From NCBI GenBank assembly GCA_025964575.1, contig JAOPYO010000111.1, forward strand, positions 1 to 44,342: a stretch of DNA of 44,342 nt, in the 5' to 3' direction. Position numbers and translations under genes: made by a program. This stretch comes from Actinomycetes bacterium (GTDB lineage: Bacteria; Actinomycetota; Actinomycetes; Streptosporangiales; Streptosporangiaceae). The notes beneath the pieces were generated by a model. The model made no database searches and was not told the origin of the DNA. It worked only from the letters and a program-made list of their open reading frames with translations. Below, in pieces: positions 7,586 through 16,053 of the stretch; position 1 is the stretch's first letter; the number at the start of each line of letters is the position of its first letter.

Positions 7586-8164
7586 CTACTCCTCGCTGTC
7601 GATTGGTCTGGCCTGTTTCGGTTGCGGTTCGGCGGTCGGGAGAGCCGACGAGCACACCAGCTCCTCTCCTTCCCGCAACGTCTCGGCTTGGTCGGCCTGG
7701 TCGTGACCTGACTCGTAGGACGTCAGGGTCCGGACTTTGGCCGCGGAACTGGAGTTCTGGTCGAAGTGGTAGTCGAGCCACTCGCTTGCCAGTCGACGAG
7801 CCAGCCCCACGCCGACGACTCGCTGCCCGAAACACAGGACCTGGGCGTTGTTGCTCAGCACGGATCGCTCGACGGAGAAGCTGTCATGTGCCGTCACCGC
7901 ACGGATGCCGGGCACCTTGTTGGCGCTGATCGCGACTCCCAGTCCGGTGCCGCACACCAGGAGCGCGCGATCTGCCTCGCCGGCGGCGATCATTCGCGCC
8001 GCCGCGACGGCGACGTGCGGATACGGCGTCGTGTCCTCGGCTCCGACTCCGATGTCGATCACCTCGCCGACCCGGTCGTCATGCTCCAGGTCAGCCTTCA
8101 GGACGTTCTTGTAGTCCAGCCCGGCATCGTCGCAACCGACGATGATCCGCCACTTCTGAGGCAT
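7586..8164 (-). CDS. RpiB/LacAB-type sugar-phosphate isomerase, probable D-erythrulose-4-phosphate isomerase
   Basis: 192 aa. The N-terminal 150 residues match RpiB-type isomerases: GCDDAG phosphate/substrate loop (about 10-15), TPYPHVA, and [19 protein letters not shown] with the catalytic Cys71. These enzymes interconvert aldose and ketose phosphates. In tetritol pathways a member (DerI/EryI) makes D-erythrose 4-phosphate from D-erythrulose 4-phosphate. The C-terminal 40 residues (acidic, Ser/Glu/Gln-rich) exceed the usual length of about 150-160 and have no known function. The stop is 5 bp before the next ATG and the last codons (GAG GAG) form its ribosome site, so the two should be translated in step. 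Confidence 0.8.
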   Translation of the reverse strand: MPQKWRIIVGCDDAGLDYKNVLKADLEHDDRVGEVIDIGVGAEDTTPYPHVAVAAARMIAAGEADRALLVCGTGLGVAISANKVPGIRAVTAHDSFSVERSVLSNNAQVLCFGQRVVGVGLARRLASEWLDYHFDQNSSSAAKVRTLTSYESGHDQADQAETLREGEELVCSSALPTAEPQPKQARPIDSEE

Positions 8165-8203
8165 GGCGCCTTCCTTTTCGTGTTCTGTCCTTGAGGCATG
8201 AGC

Positions 8204-9931
8204 TCAGCGGACGGACTCCAGCACGCCGGCAACAGCGCGGGCGCACAGAGAGAACGACGTCGCTCCCGCATCTGGGGTCCCGATGCTCCGCTCGGCGAGA
8301 GGTCGTGCCCGGCCGATGCGAGGTCGTAGGTCGGCCGTGGCCAGCGCTGCGGTCTCGGAGACCTGCGTGGCTTCCGACCATGCCGCTGACAGTCCTGTCC
8401 CCGAGCGGACACGTTCGACAAGCGTCTCGACGAACGGCGCGAACGCATCGACCATCGTCTTGTCCCCGAGCTGTGCCTTCCCCAGACGCTGAAGCGCCAG
8501 GAGCCCGGCTCGTATGGCGTCCGCGACGTCCGAGTCCGAGGTTGCCTCGTGATCGTCCCCGAGGTGCTCGCCGATGCTGCACAACGTGGCGCCCCAGAGA
8601 ACTCCGGACGTACCGCCCGCCTTCCCGGCCCACGCGTCCCCCGCCGCGACCAGAACCGACCGCGCGCCGGCGCCGGCGCCGGCTGCATCGCGCGCCGCGG
8701 CAACCGCCGCGGAGACGCCCTTGACCATTCCGCGTCCGTGGTCGCCGTCGCCGGCGACGGCGTCTATCCGGCCCAGTTCGTTCTCAGCATCGGTCATGAC
8801 CGATGCCATGGCTTCGAGCGCTGAGACGATGGTGCGCCCGCAGGCGCGGGACCCTTCTGAGCTGGGGCGGGTTGCGGTGACGGTTGGCCCGGAGGACGTT
8901 GTGGTACGCCGAACCGAAGCCGCGTTCGCCGAGTCCACTCGGCCCTTGCGGTAGGCCGGAGTGTCCGCCGGCGCGCGCCACAGCCGCTCCAGCTCGTCGT
9001 CGAGAAAGACCAAGGTCAGAGAGCATCCGGCCATGTCCAAGCTCGTGACGAGCTCGCCCACTTCGGGAGCGACGACCTCAAGGCGTTGATCCGCCAGGAG
9101 CCTGGCCACGCTTCGCCATACGACGAAGAGCTCTTCATACTTCGTTGTCCCGAGCCCATTGAGAATCGCCGTCACCCTGTCACCGGATCCGGCAGGCTTC
9201 TCCGCCAGAACACCGGACACCAGTCGCGTCGCCAGATCAGCGGCCCGCGGCAACGCGTCCTCGCCGACGCCCGGCTCACCATGAATACCCAGGCCGACCC
9301 CCATCCGCCCAGCGGGAACGGTGAAGAGAGGCGCGGCCGCCCCAGGCATCGTGCAACCGGCGAACGCCACCCCCAGGGTGCGAGTCCGGTCGTTGGCGTG
9401 ACGGGCAACTCGTTCGACCGAGTCGAGGTCGTACCCCTCTTCGGCGGCGGCACCCGCGACCTTGAACACGACGAAGTCCCCGGCGATTCCACGCCGCTTG
9501 TGGATCTCCGACTTCGGCGCGCTGGCGATGTCGTCGGTGACGAACACGACCCGGGTGTTGATCCCTTCCCGGCACAACCGCTCCTGGGCGAGCGTGAAGT
9601 TCATGACGTCCCCGGCGTAGTTGCCCGTGGAGAACAGCAGACCGGCGGTGCCGGCAGCCGCTTTGCCCACCGAGTACGCATCCTGCGCCGACGGCGAGGT
9701 GAAGATGTTTCCGACGACGGCACCGTCGGCAAACCCTTGCCCGACCACCCCGCAGAAGGCGGGATAGTGCCCGGAGCCACCACCAACGACGACCGCGACC
9801 TTGCCCGGCCGTGTCTCGGTCGTACGAACGACGCCGCCTGGTACGCCCGCGACGGTGTCCCGGTGCACGTCCAGGAAGCCTGCGAGCATGTCCTCAGTAA
9901 AGGTGTGCGGGTCGTCGTACAGACGAGTCAT
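8204..9931 (-). CDS. DhaK-DhaL-type ATP-dependent ketotetrose (erythrulose) kinase
   Basis: 575 aa, a single-chain dihydroxyacetone-kinase-family enzyme. The DhaK part (about 1-335) has VVGGGSGHYPAF and the substrate-binding His217 in GIHGEPG, which forms a hemiaminal with the ketone. A linker (about 335-370) leads to the DhaL ATP-binding part (AVAGDGDHGRGM, AGGTSGVLWG, TMVDAFAP, GATSFSL). The family phosphorylates short ketoses with ATP. In the tetritol cluster the most likely substrate is erythrulose (DerK/LerK role), but glycerone cannot be excluded. It lies between the polyol dehydrogenase (87 bp upstream) and the isomerase (39 bp downstream) in the same operon. No PTS DhaM partner is present, which supports use of ATP. 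Confidence 0.85.
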   Translation of the reverse strand: MTRLYDDPHTFTEDMLAGFLDVHRDTVAGVPGGVVRTTETRPGKVAVVVGGGSGHYPAFCGVVGQGFADGAVVGNIFTSPSAQDAYSVGKAAAGTAGLLFSTGNYAGDVMNFTLAQERLCREGINTRVVFVTDDIASAPKSEIHKRRGIAGDFVVFKVAGAAAEEGYDLDSVERVARHANDRTRTLGVAFAGCTMPGAAAPLFTVPAGRMGVGLGIHGEPGVGEDALPRAADLATRLVSGVLAEKPAGSGDRVTAILNGLGTTKYEELFVVWRSVARLLADQRLEVVAPEVGELVTSLDMAGCSLTLVFLDDELERLWRAPADTPAYRKGRVDSANAASVRRTTTSSGPTVTATRPSSEGSRACGRTIVSALEAMASVMTDAENELGRIDAVAGDGDHGRGMVKGVSAAVAAARDAAGAGAGARSVLVAAGDAWAGKAGGTSGVLWGATLCSIGEHLGDDHEATSDSDVADAIRAGLLALQRLGKAQLGDKTMVDAFAPFVETLVERVRSGTGLSAAWSEATQVSETAALATADLRPRIGRARPLAERSIGTPDAGATSFSLCARAVAGVLESVR

Positions 9932-10018
9932 GACTGTTTGTCCTTTCAGTCGCGAGCGGCTGCCCTCTCCCCGAGGGGGCGTCCGGGGTAGGTCCCGATG
10001 GACGGCAAACGTTGCTTG

Positions 10019-11041
10019 TTAGTGCTGCGGATTGATGACGGACTTGACCGCGCGGGGGTCGCGTTCGCCGGCGAGCAGAGCCGCCTCGGAGTCCGCCAAG
10101 GCGAAATGACCGGTGACGAGGGCGTCCACGTCGACCCGTCCCGAGGCTGCGAGCGCGATGGCCGTCGGCCAGGTGTTCGCGTAGCGGAACGTTCCAATGA
10201 CCTCGATCTCCCGGCTCTGGATGTATCCCAGTGGCAGCGGCAGGTCATCGCCGCCCATCCCCACGAGCACCGCGCGGCCGGCCCGGCCCACGGTGCGCAG
10301 AGCGTCGTTGGTGCCGCCGGGGTGACCGGAACACTCCAGCAACACGGTGGGTTCGAAGCCCGCGTCGCTCAGCGAGGTCTCTGCGACGTTGAGGGTCGCG
10401 GTCGCGCCCAGGTCCTCGGCGAGCTTAAGGCGGTGCGGGTTGAGGTCGGCGACCACGACCTCGGTGGCGCCGAAGGCGCGAGCGCACTGCGTCGCGACGA
10501 GCCCGATCGGTCCGGCTCCGGTGATCAGGACGCGGCTGCCCGCGCTCACGTGTCCCTTGCGACTTGCCCAGACGCCCACGGACAGAGGCTCGAGCAGTGC
10601 CGCCGCGTCGTCTGACATCGAGTCCGGCACCGGATGGGCGAAGGCCTCGTGGACGGTGACGAACTCGGCGAGAGATCCGTCGAACGGGGGTGTGGCGAAG
10701 AACTTCATGCCGGGGCACAGGTTGTACCGTCCGGCGAGGCACTCGGGGCAGGTCAGGTCGGGCACGCCGGGCTCGACGGACACGCGCTGCCCTATCCTGG
10801 CGTCGTCCACACCGCGTCCCACGCCGACGACGACGCCTCCGGACTCGTGGCCGAGCACCATGGGCTGCTCCACGACGAAGTCCCCGATGCGACCGTGCTG
10901 GTAGTAGTGGACATCGGATCCGCAGACGCCCACCGCGTTGATCTGCACCAAGACCTCGCCAGGTCCGGGCGCTGGTACGGGGCGCTCTTCGATTGCCAGG
11001 TCCTGGATTCCACGAAGGACCGCTACCTGCATGGTGGTCAT
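10019..11041 (-). CDS. Zinc-dependent medium-chain polyol dehydrogenase
   Basis: 340 aa from ATG 11041, chosen for GAGGAG 6 nt upstream; a longer frame without a site starts at 11116. It is a sorbitol/xylitol-dehydrogenase-type MDR: catalytic zinc ligands Cys40 (GVCGSDVHYYQHG), His65 and Glu66 (GHE), Glu in LEPLSVG, and the Rossmann loop GAGPIGL with VADLNPHR favouring NAD. The structural-zinc lobe has only three cysteines (CPEC...YNLC); the first is replaced by Asp. It oxidises a polyol to a ketose; in this operon a tetritol such as erythritol or L-threitol to L-erythrulose is likely (EltD-like role, inferred). It follows the binding-protein gene after an 88-bp spacer with a strong hairpin. 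Confidence 0.8.
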   Translation of the reverse strand: MTTMQVAVLRGIQDLAIEERPVPAPGPGEVLVQINAVGVCGSDVHYYQHGRIGDFVVEQPMVLGHESGGVVVGVGRGVDDARIGQRVSVEPGVPDLTCPECLAGRYNLCPGMKFFATPPFDGSLAEFVTVHEAFAHPVPDSMSDDAAALLEPLSVGVWASRKGHVSAGSRVLITGAGPIGLVATQCARAFGATEVVVADLNPHRLKLAEDLGATATLNVAETSLSDAGFEPTVLLECSGHPGGTNDALRTVGRAGRAVLVGMGGDDLPLPLGYIQSREIEVIGTFRYANTWPTAIALAASGRVDVDALVTGHFALADSEAALLAGERDPRAVKSVINPQH

Positions 11042-11080
11042 GAGGATCTCCTCGGCTGTGCGAAACGCTCGGGGGCCGGT

Positions 11081-11121
11081 GTCGGGTGAGGCCGACCGCT
11101 CTGAGGGCGGCCCCACCCGAC
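11081..11121 (-). terminator. Intercistronic hairpin between binding-protein and dehydrogenase genes
   Basis: An 8-bp inverted repeat (GTCGGGTG at 11081-11088 with CACCCGAC at 11114-11121) encloses a second stem (GGCCG/CGGCC). On the minus strand it follows the stop of the binding-protein gene. Such hairpins after binding-protein genes commonly stabilise the upstream transcript or cause partial termination so that the binding protein is made in excess. Confidence 0.6.
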
Positions 11122-11129
11122 GAATTCGG

Positions 11130-12185
11130 TCAGCTCTTCTCGTTGGCGATGTTCCCGGTCTTGAGGTTCGCCTCGATCAGCGTGGGGAGCGCGGCGATGA
11201 AGGCGTCCTTCTTGGTGACGACGTGTTCCATGTAGGTGTCCACGTTGGCCGGGGTGACCTCGGGCATCAGGTAGACGGGGGTCTTGTTGACGGTCGTGCC
11301 GCGGGCGATCTTGGCGGCCACGGCGAGGCCCGTCGCCAGCTCAACAGTCCCGTGCTGGAGGTTGGTGCCGATGAAGTCTCCGCTCTTGACGGCGTTGAGG
11401 CCGTCCTGGATGCCGTCGACCCCGACGATCGGGAGCTTGACCTTGGCTTCGCGGGTGGCCTGCAGAGCCCCCAGCCCCATGTCGTCGTTCTCGGCGACGA
11501 TGCCGTTGATCTTGCCGCCGAAGCTCGAGATCCAGTTCTTCATCTTGTTGACGGCCTCGTCGCGCTTCCAGTTGGCCGTGTCCTTGGCGAGGACCTTCAT
11601 GTTGGGGTACTTGGCCAGCACGTTCTGGATTCCCTTGGTGCGGTCCAGCTCACCGGACTGACCCAAGGGGCCCTGGAGAACGACGAGATTTCCCTTGCCG
11701 CCGAGCTTGTCGGCCATCATCTGCATCTCCTGCTCGCCGGCTTTGACGTCGTCGGGCAGGACGGTGCCGGCCAGGTCAGAGCTGTTGAGACCGGCGTTGA
11801 CCGCAAGGAACGGGATCTTCTTGGCCTTGGCCGACGCGACCTGCGGGGCGAGAGAGTCCGCTTGGACCGGGACGACCACGATGGCGTTGACGCCCGCGTT
11901 GATGAACTGGTCGACCTGGTTCGCCTGCGTGCTGACGTCCAGGTTGGCGGAGTTCCACAGAACGTCGATGTTGTTGGCCTTGGCGTAGGCGTCGATGCCC
12001 GCCTTCCCCGCGGTGATGAAGGAGGACATGTCGTAGACGCTGATGCCGACGCGGAGCTTGCCTCCACTCGAGCCGCTCGAGCCGCCGGCGTTCTTGTTGG
12101 GGTCTCCGGCACCGCACGCGGCGGTGGCCAGGAGACTCGCGCCTGCTGCGGTGAGGGCAAGGGCGCGGAAGGTCTTGTTGCGCAT
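11130..12185 (-). CDS. Sugar/polyol ABC transporter substrate-binding lipoprotein (RbsB-like)
   Basis: 351 aa from ATG 12185 (GGAG 6 nt upstream). A lipoprotein signal ([18 protein letters not shown]) puts the lipidated Cys at about residue 23, followed by a Ser/Gly linker. The rest has the two-lobed periplasmic-binding-protein type-1 fold of the ribose group: [17 protein letters not shown]-like first lobe, [36 protein letters not shown]. It captures the substrate outside the cell for the permease and ATPase encoded upstream (permease stop is 66 bp before this start). Substrate choice, probably a tetritol, is inferred from the catabolic genes downstream. Confidence 0.85.
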   Translation of the reverse strand: MRNKTFRALALTAAGASLLATAACGAGDPNKNAGGSSGSSGGKLRVGISVYDMSSFITAGKAGIDAYAKANNIDVLWNSANLDVSTQANQVDQFINAGVNAIVVVPVQADSLAPQVASAKAKKIPFLAVNAGLNSSDLAGTVLPDDVKAGEQEMQMMADKLGGKGNLVVLQGPLGQSGELDRTKGIQNVLAKYPNMKVLAKDTANWKRDEAVNKMKNWISSFGGKINGIVAENDDMGLGALQATREAKVKLPIVGVDGIQDGLNAVKSGDFIGTNLQHGTVELATGLAVAAKIARGTTVNKTPVYLMPEVTPANVDTYMEHVVTKKDAFIAALPTLIEANLKTGNIANEKS

Positions 12186-12251
12186 GGAAACTCCATTTGT
12201 GTAGCGAGGTTCGCTGGGTTGACCTGGGAAGTGGTTCAAAGAGTGGAAGCC

Positions 12252-13271
12252 TCAGACCCTGCGTTTGGCGGACCAGACGTCGACGGCGACGGCTGCGACT
12301 ATCAGCACTCCCTTGATGACGCTCTGCCAGTAGGCGGGCACGACGAGGATGTCCAAGCCGTTGTTGAGGGTCTGGATGAGGAGCAGTCCAAGCGCCGTGC
12401 CCCAGATGCTGCCTCGACCGCCCAGTAGGCTCGCGCCGCCGATGACCACCGCGGCGATGGCGTCCAGTTCGTAGCCTTGGCCGAGGTTGGGGGGCCCGGA
12501 GATGACCCTCGAGGCCAGCATCACGCCGGAGAGCCCGGCGAGCAGACCACTGAGGGCGTAGACGCTGAACAGGATCCGGGTGATCTTGACGCCGGCGATC
12601 TGGGCGGCGACGGGGTTACCGCCCACCGCGTAGACGCGCATGCCGTAGGACGTTCGCTTCATGACCAGGGCCAGGGCGAGGACGCCAACGATCATCACCA
12701 GCACGGGGATCTGCAGACCAAGGATCTGGTTGTTCGCGATCTTGCCGAAATCCCCTGGAAGTCCGTTGATCGGCGCACCATTGCCCACGACATAGGCCAG
12801 GCCGGATGCTGTGGTCAACATGCCGAGAGTGGCGATGAACGGTGGCACGTTGACCTTGGAGACCAGGAAGCCGTTGATCGCTCCCGCGGCCAGTCCGACG
12901 AACATGGCGACCAGCACTGCCAACCAGAGTCGCTCGGGGTGGCCCTTCACGGTCACGGCCGATGACATCGCGCTGAGAGCGATGATGCTACCCACCGAGA
13001 GGTCGATCCCGCCGGTGAGGATGACCAGCGTCTGGCCCAGCGCTATGAGGGCGAAGGGCGCCGCGGCCACGGCGATCGTCTGAGCGTTGTCGAGAGTCCC
13101 GAATCGCACGCTCTTGTAACTGAAGTAGGCGATGATCAGCAGCATCACCACCACCATGGCGTGGCGGATCAACTGGTCGCGGATCCACGGTCCCGACAAG
13201 CGCCCGGCCACGGACTGCTCGGCCATCCCGCCCGTTGCCGTGCGCTGCGGGGCTGACTCCTGGGTGGTCAT
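12252..13271 (-). CDS. Sugar ABC transporter permease (RbsC-like)
   Basis: 339 aa with a polar N-terminus and about 9-10 membrane helices. The signature LTGGIDLSVGSIIALS (about 85-100) and the cytoplasmic loop VYAVGGNPVAAQIAGVK, which contacts the ATPase, identify the BPD_transp_2 family. It forms the membrane channel, probably as a homodimer. Its ATG overlaps the stop of the ATPase gene by four bases, showing operon structure and translational coupling. Binding-protein and catabolic genes follow. Confidence 0.88.
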   Translation of the reverse strand: MTTQESAPQRTATGGMAEQSVAGRLSGPWIRDQLIRHAMVVVMLLIIAYFSYKSVRFGTLDNAQTIAVAAAPFALIALGQTLVILTGGIDLSVGSIIALSAMSSAVTVKGHPERLWLAVLVAMFVGLAAGAINGFLVSKVNVPPFIATLGMLTTASGLAYVVGNGAPINGLPGDFGKIANNQILGLQIPVLVMIVGVLALALVMKRTSYGMRVYAVGGNPVAAQIAGVKITRILFSVYALSGLLAGLSGVMLASRVISGPPNLGQGYELDAIAAVVIGGASLLGGRGSIWGTALGLLLIQTLNNGLDILVVPAYWQSVIKGVLIVAAVAVDVWSAKRRV

Positions 13272-14851
13272 CGGCCGTCCTCCTTGGTGTCGGTCGGGCT
13301 GTGAAGGCCGTGATCGGGCGAATGATCGATGGAACTGGGGTCGGACTGGAGGTCCAGGCCCGCAGCGAGCCGGAAGATGGTGTTCTGAACGTCGGGTGAG
13401 GACAGCTCACCGCGGCCCAGCTCGCCCGCGACGGACCCTTCGCGCATGACGAGCGCACGGTGGGCGAGGCTCAGGATTTCGGGCATGTCGGATGAGGCCA
13501 TGACGACGGCCATCCCGGCGGCTGCGAGCTCGGTGATGATGCGGTAGATCTCGCTGCGAGCACCGACATCGACGCCCCGGGTGGGCTCATCGAGAAGGAG
13601 GACATTCACGCTGCCCGTCAGCCAGCGCGCCAGGACCACCTTCTGCTGGTTGCCGCCGGAGAGTGTGCCGACCTGCTGCGACAGCCCTCGGCTCCGCAGC
13701 CCGACCGATTCCATCGCCTCACCGACCACTCGTGTGCGGTTGCGTTGCCGCAGCCATCCGCCCAAGGTGAAGCTCGACAGCCGAGGCAGCGAGCCGTTGT
13801 CCAGGACGTCCATGGACAGCACGGCGCCGGCTCCCTTGCGGTCCTCGGGAACAAGGGCCATCCCCCGGGCGATCGCGTCGGCTGGGGAATTGCGCTTGAC
13901 AGCCCTGCCGCCGACAGCGATGGCGCCTGCGACGCTCTTGCGCACGCCGAAGACGGCCTCGAGGAGCTCGGTTCGGCCCGCCCCCACGAGTCCCGCCAGG
14001 CCCAGGATCTCCCCGCGACGAACCGTAAGGTCCACCGGCCGCTCATAGCCGTTGACGTGGAGTCCGCTGATCTGCAGGGCGACGTCGTCACCGGGCGGGT
14101 GCAGCACCGGGAAGAGGTCCTCGAGCTCACGGCCGATCATCGCGTGGACGATGTCATCGTCACTGACGTCGGCGAGCGGCTGGTTCATGGCCAGCCCCCC
14201 GTCGCGCAGCACGACCACCCGGTCGGCCAGAGCGCGGATCTCTTCCATCTTGTGGGTGGTGTAGAGCATGGCGACACCCCGCTCACGCAGTTTGTCCACC
14301 ACGGCGTACAGTCGCTCGACCTCGCGGTCGGAGATGGCGGAGCTCGGCTCGTCCAACAGCAGGACCTTTGCTCCGCCGCTGGTGCACTTGGCGATCTCGA
14401 CCAGTTGGCGGAGCCCGACCGACAACTTCCTCATCGTCGCCTGCGGATCGATCTCGACCCCGAACACGTCGAGGATCTCGCGCGCCTCGCGTGCCATCGC
14501 GCGCCGGTCGAGCAGGCCCGCTCGACCGCGCAACTCCCGCCCGATGAAGAGGTTCTCGTACACCTTCATGTCCATGATGGGCGCGAGCTCCTGGGGAACG
14601 ATGGCGACCCCCTGTCGATGCGCCGCCCGCGGATCCGCCTGCGAGAGCGCCTCACCACCGATCAGGACCTGGCCGCGGTCGGGCTTCACCTGGCCCGAGG
14701 CGATCTTCATCATCGTCGACTTGCCCGCGCCGTTCTCCCCCGCCAGCGCGGTCACGGAGCCGGCTTCGAGGCTGAGGGAGACGCCCTTCAGTACGGGCAC
14801 GCCGCCGAAGGCCTTGGCCAGGTCCCGGCACTCCAAAGCAACATCTGCCAC
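13268..14851 (-). CDS. Sugar ABC transporter ATP-binding protein, duplicated ATPase (RbsA-like)
   Basis: 527 aa from GTG 14851 (GGAG 7 nt upstream); a longer frame to 14944 lacks a site and is Arg-rich. It holds two ABC cassettes. The first (about 5-230) has GENGAGKST, LSVGLRQL as signature and LLLDEPSSAI. The second (about 245-495) has a degenerate Walker A (GLVGAGRTEL, no Lys), an intact signature LSGGNQQKV and LLLDEPTRGVD. Asymmetric cassettes are normal for monosaccharide importers of the RbsA type. It powers import by the permease encoded next (ATGA overlap). It is the first gene of the operon and faces the repressor gene across a 438-bp regulatory region. Confidence 0.88.
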   Translation of the reverse strand: MADVALECRDLAKAFGGVPVLKGVSLSLEAGSVTALAGENGAGKSTMMKIASGQVKPDRGQVLIGGEALSQADPRAAHRQGVAIVPQELAPIMDMKVYENLFIGRELRGRAGLLDRRAMAREAREILDVFGVEIDPQATMRKLSVGLRQLVEIAKCTSGGAKVLLLDEPSSAISDREVERLYAVVDKLRERGVAMLYTTHKMEEIRALADRVVVLRDGGLAMNQPLADVSDDDIVHAMIGRELEDLFPVLHPPGDDVALQISGLHVNGYERPVDLTVRRGEILGLAGLVGAGRTELLEAVFGVRKSVAGAIAVGGRAVKRNSPADAIARGMALVPEDRKGAGAVLSMDVLDNGSLPRLSSFTLGGWLRQRNRTRVVGEAMESVGLRSRGLSQQVGTLSGGNQQKVVLARWLTGSVNVLLLDEPTRGVDVGARSEIYRIITELAAAGMAVVMASSDMPEILSLAHRALVMREGSVAGELGRGELSSPDVQNTIFRLAAGLDLQSDPSSIDHSPDHGLHSPTDTKEDGR

Positions 14852-14875
14852 GACTGATCTCCAGACCCGGGCCTT

Positions 14876-14923
14876 GGTGGCTCGGTGTACGAAACGGCCC
14901 GCTTCAAGGCGGGTGGCTCGGTG
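14876..14923. repeat. 12-bp direct repeat with hairpin in the operon leader
   Basis: GGTGGCTCGGTG occurs at 14876-14887 and again at 14912-14923, 36 bp apart. Between the copies lies an inverted repeat (CCCGC/GCGGG). It sits just upstream of the GTG of the ATPase gene, so in the mRNA it forms part of the 5' leader. The function is unknown. Confidence 0.5.
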
Positions 14924-15008
14924 CGCCCGAGCAGCCCTGAACACGCAAAGAGGACGAGGTGGGCCGACTGCCGCCCTCCAGGGCTCCCCACCCGGATCTA
15001 CTTGTTTG

Positions 15009-15061
15009 TTCGTGTGAACTTTTACACTGATCGATGTCTGTTGGCGTGAACTTCACACGAA
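15009..15061. promoter_or_regulatory. Probable DeoR-family operator pair
   Basis: TTCGTGTGAA (15009-15018) and its exact reverse complement TTCACACGAA (15052-15061) flank the site. GTGAACTT occurs twice in the same orientation (15014-15021 and 15046-15053), 32 bp or about three helical turns apart. The right copy is a perfect palindrome, GTGAACTTCAC (15046-15056). This geometry suits a repressor binding two sites on one DNA face. Assignment to the adjacent DeoR protein is by position. Confidence 0.55.
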
Positions 15062-15085
15062 CCGACACCGTGACGTCAAGTGTCC

Positions 15086-15101
15086 GTAACGCATTCGTTA
15101 C
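15086..15101. promoter_or_regulatory. GTAACG palindrome, candidate second operator
   Basis: GTAACG (15086-15091) and CGTTAC (15096-15101) form a perfect 6+6 inverted repeat with a 4-bp centre. Its sequence differs from the GTGAACTT sites 30-70 bp away, so it may bind another factor or be a core promoter element. Confidence 0.35.
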
Positions 15102-15289
15102 ACATTTCTCTGGCGAGTGTACGTCGAGAATGCGAGTGCCGGCGCCCTGAGCTGCGGCGTAGCGGCACGTTCGGGCGCTGTGGGTGGCGTCTTCGATCGT
15201 TACGTCCCGGTGACGCGGAAGGAAAGTTCAACTGAGACCAGCCGTGTGACAATTGACAAGATGAAACACTGAATGAGGACGGAGACGGC

Positions 15290-16048
15290 ATGGTCGTCAA
15301 GAGCACCGTGGACCTCGAGGGCAGAAGGCAGGCGCTGGCCGAGTTGCTGTCGTCCAGCGGAAGTTTGCGCATCGAGGACCTGGCTGCCCGCTTCAAGGTC
15401 AGCACCATGACGATCCGCCGGGACCTCCAGGCGCTGGAGGACGAGGGCTTGGTTCGCCGCGTACGCGGCGGCGCGGTCAGCGGGGCACAGCCCTTCGAGG
15501 CACGCGAGCACCGATCGGGCCGGGCGAAGGAGCAGATCGCACGGAAGCTGTCCGACCTGGTGCCCTCCGGCGGAGTGGGCATTTGCATGGATGCCTCGTC
15601 AACCGTCTGTGTCCTTGCCGCCTCGATGCCCGCCGCCGAGAACCTGTCGGTGGTCACGGACGGCATCGAGACTTTCCTGACGCTGAACCGTGATTCGAGG
15701 GTGCATGCCTACCTGACGGGCGGCCAGAAGGACCCCAACGCCGGTAGCCTCGTCGGCCCGGTCGCCTCCTCCGCGCTGAAGCAGTTCTCGTTCGCACGTG
15801 CCTTCCTGTCCGGCGCGGCGGTCGACCCCCATTTCGGGACCAGCGAGTTCAGCGCCGAAGAATGCGAGATCAAGAGGCTCATGGCGGAGTTGTCGGACCA
15901 CGTCGTGATGGCCGTGGACTCACAGAAGCTCGGGACGGGAGCGGCCGCTCGCTGCCTGCCGTGGGACGGGATCGACCTGATGGTGACCGAGCTCGACGTC
16001 ACAGATGCCCGGCTGGACCCCTACCGCGACCACGTCGAGCTCCTCTGA
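15290..16048 (+). CDS. DeoR-family transcriptional repressor of the sugar/polyol operon
   Basis: 252 aa from ATG 15290 with GGACGGAG upstream. The N-terminal winged helix (residues about 10-60) carries the family motif: RRQALAELL, IEDLAARFKVSTMTIRRDLQ, LEDEGLVRRVRGGA. The C-terminal DeoRC sensor has the pattern MDASSTVCVLA, VVTDGI, GPVASSALKQF and VMAVDSQKLGTGAA. Such proteins sense a phosphorylated sugar and release DNA; here an erythrulose- or erythrose-phosphate is a logical inducer (inference). It is transcribed divergently from the transport/catabolic operon and likely represses it through the repeats at 15009-15061. Confidence 0.85.
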   Translation: MVVKSTVDLEGRRQALAELLSSSGSLRIEDLAARFKVSTMTIRRDLQALEDEGLVRRVRGGAVSGAQPFEAREHRSGRAKEQIARKLSDLVPSGGVGICMDASSTVCVLAASMPAAENLSVVTDGIETFLTLNRDSRVHAYLTGGQKDPNAGSLVGPVASSALKQFSFARAFLSGAAVDPHFGTSEFSAEECEIKRLMAELSDHVVMAVDSQKLGTGAAARCLPWDGIDLMVTELDVTDARLDPYRDHVELL

Positions 16049-16053
16049 GGTTG

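Larger units (their letters stand above)
14852..15289. other. Divergent regulatory region of the tetritol operon
   Basis: 438 bp without a gene between the operon (minus) and the DeoR gene (plus). It contains a repeated 12-mer with a hairpin on the operon side, two GTGAACTT half-sites, a GTAACG palindrome and TTGACA at 15254-15259 near the DeoR gene. The cluster of symmetric sequences is exceptional for this window and fits control by a local repressor plus possibly a second regulator. Confidence 0.6.

Noticed and set aside
10938-12428. Plus-strand frame of about 496 codons opposite the binding-protein gene
   Set aside because: Antisense of the lipoprotein and dehydrogenase genes; Gly/Val/Asp-rich repeat-like product without a site.
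13745-14857. Plus-strand frame opposite the ABC ATPase gene
   Set aside because: Complementary to Walker and signature motifs on the minus strand, so it is a shadow.
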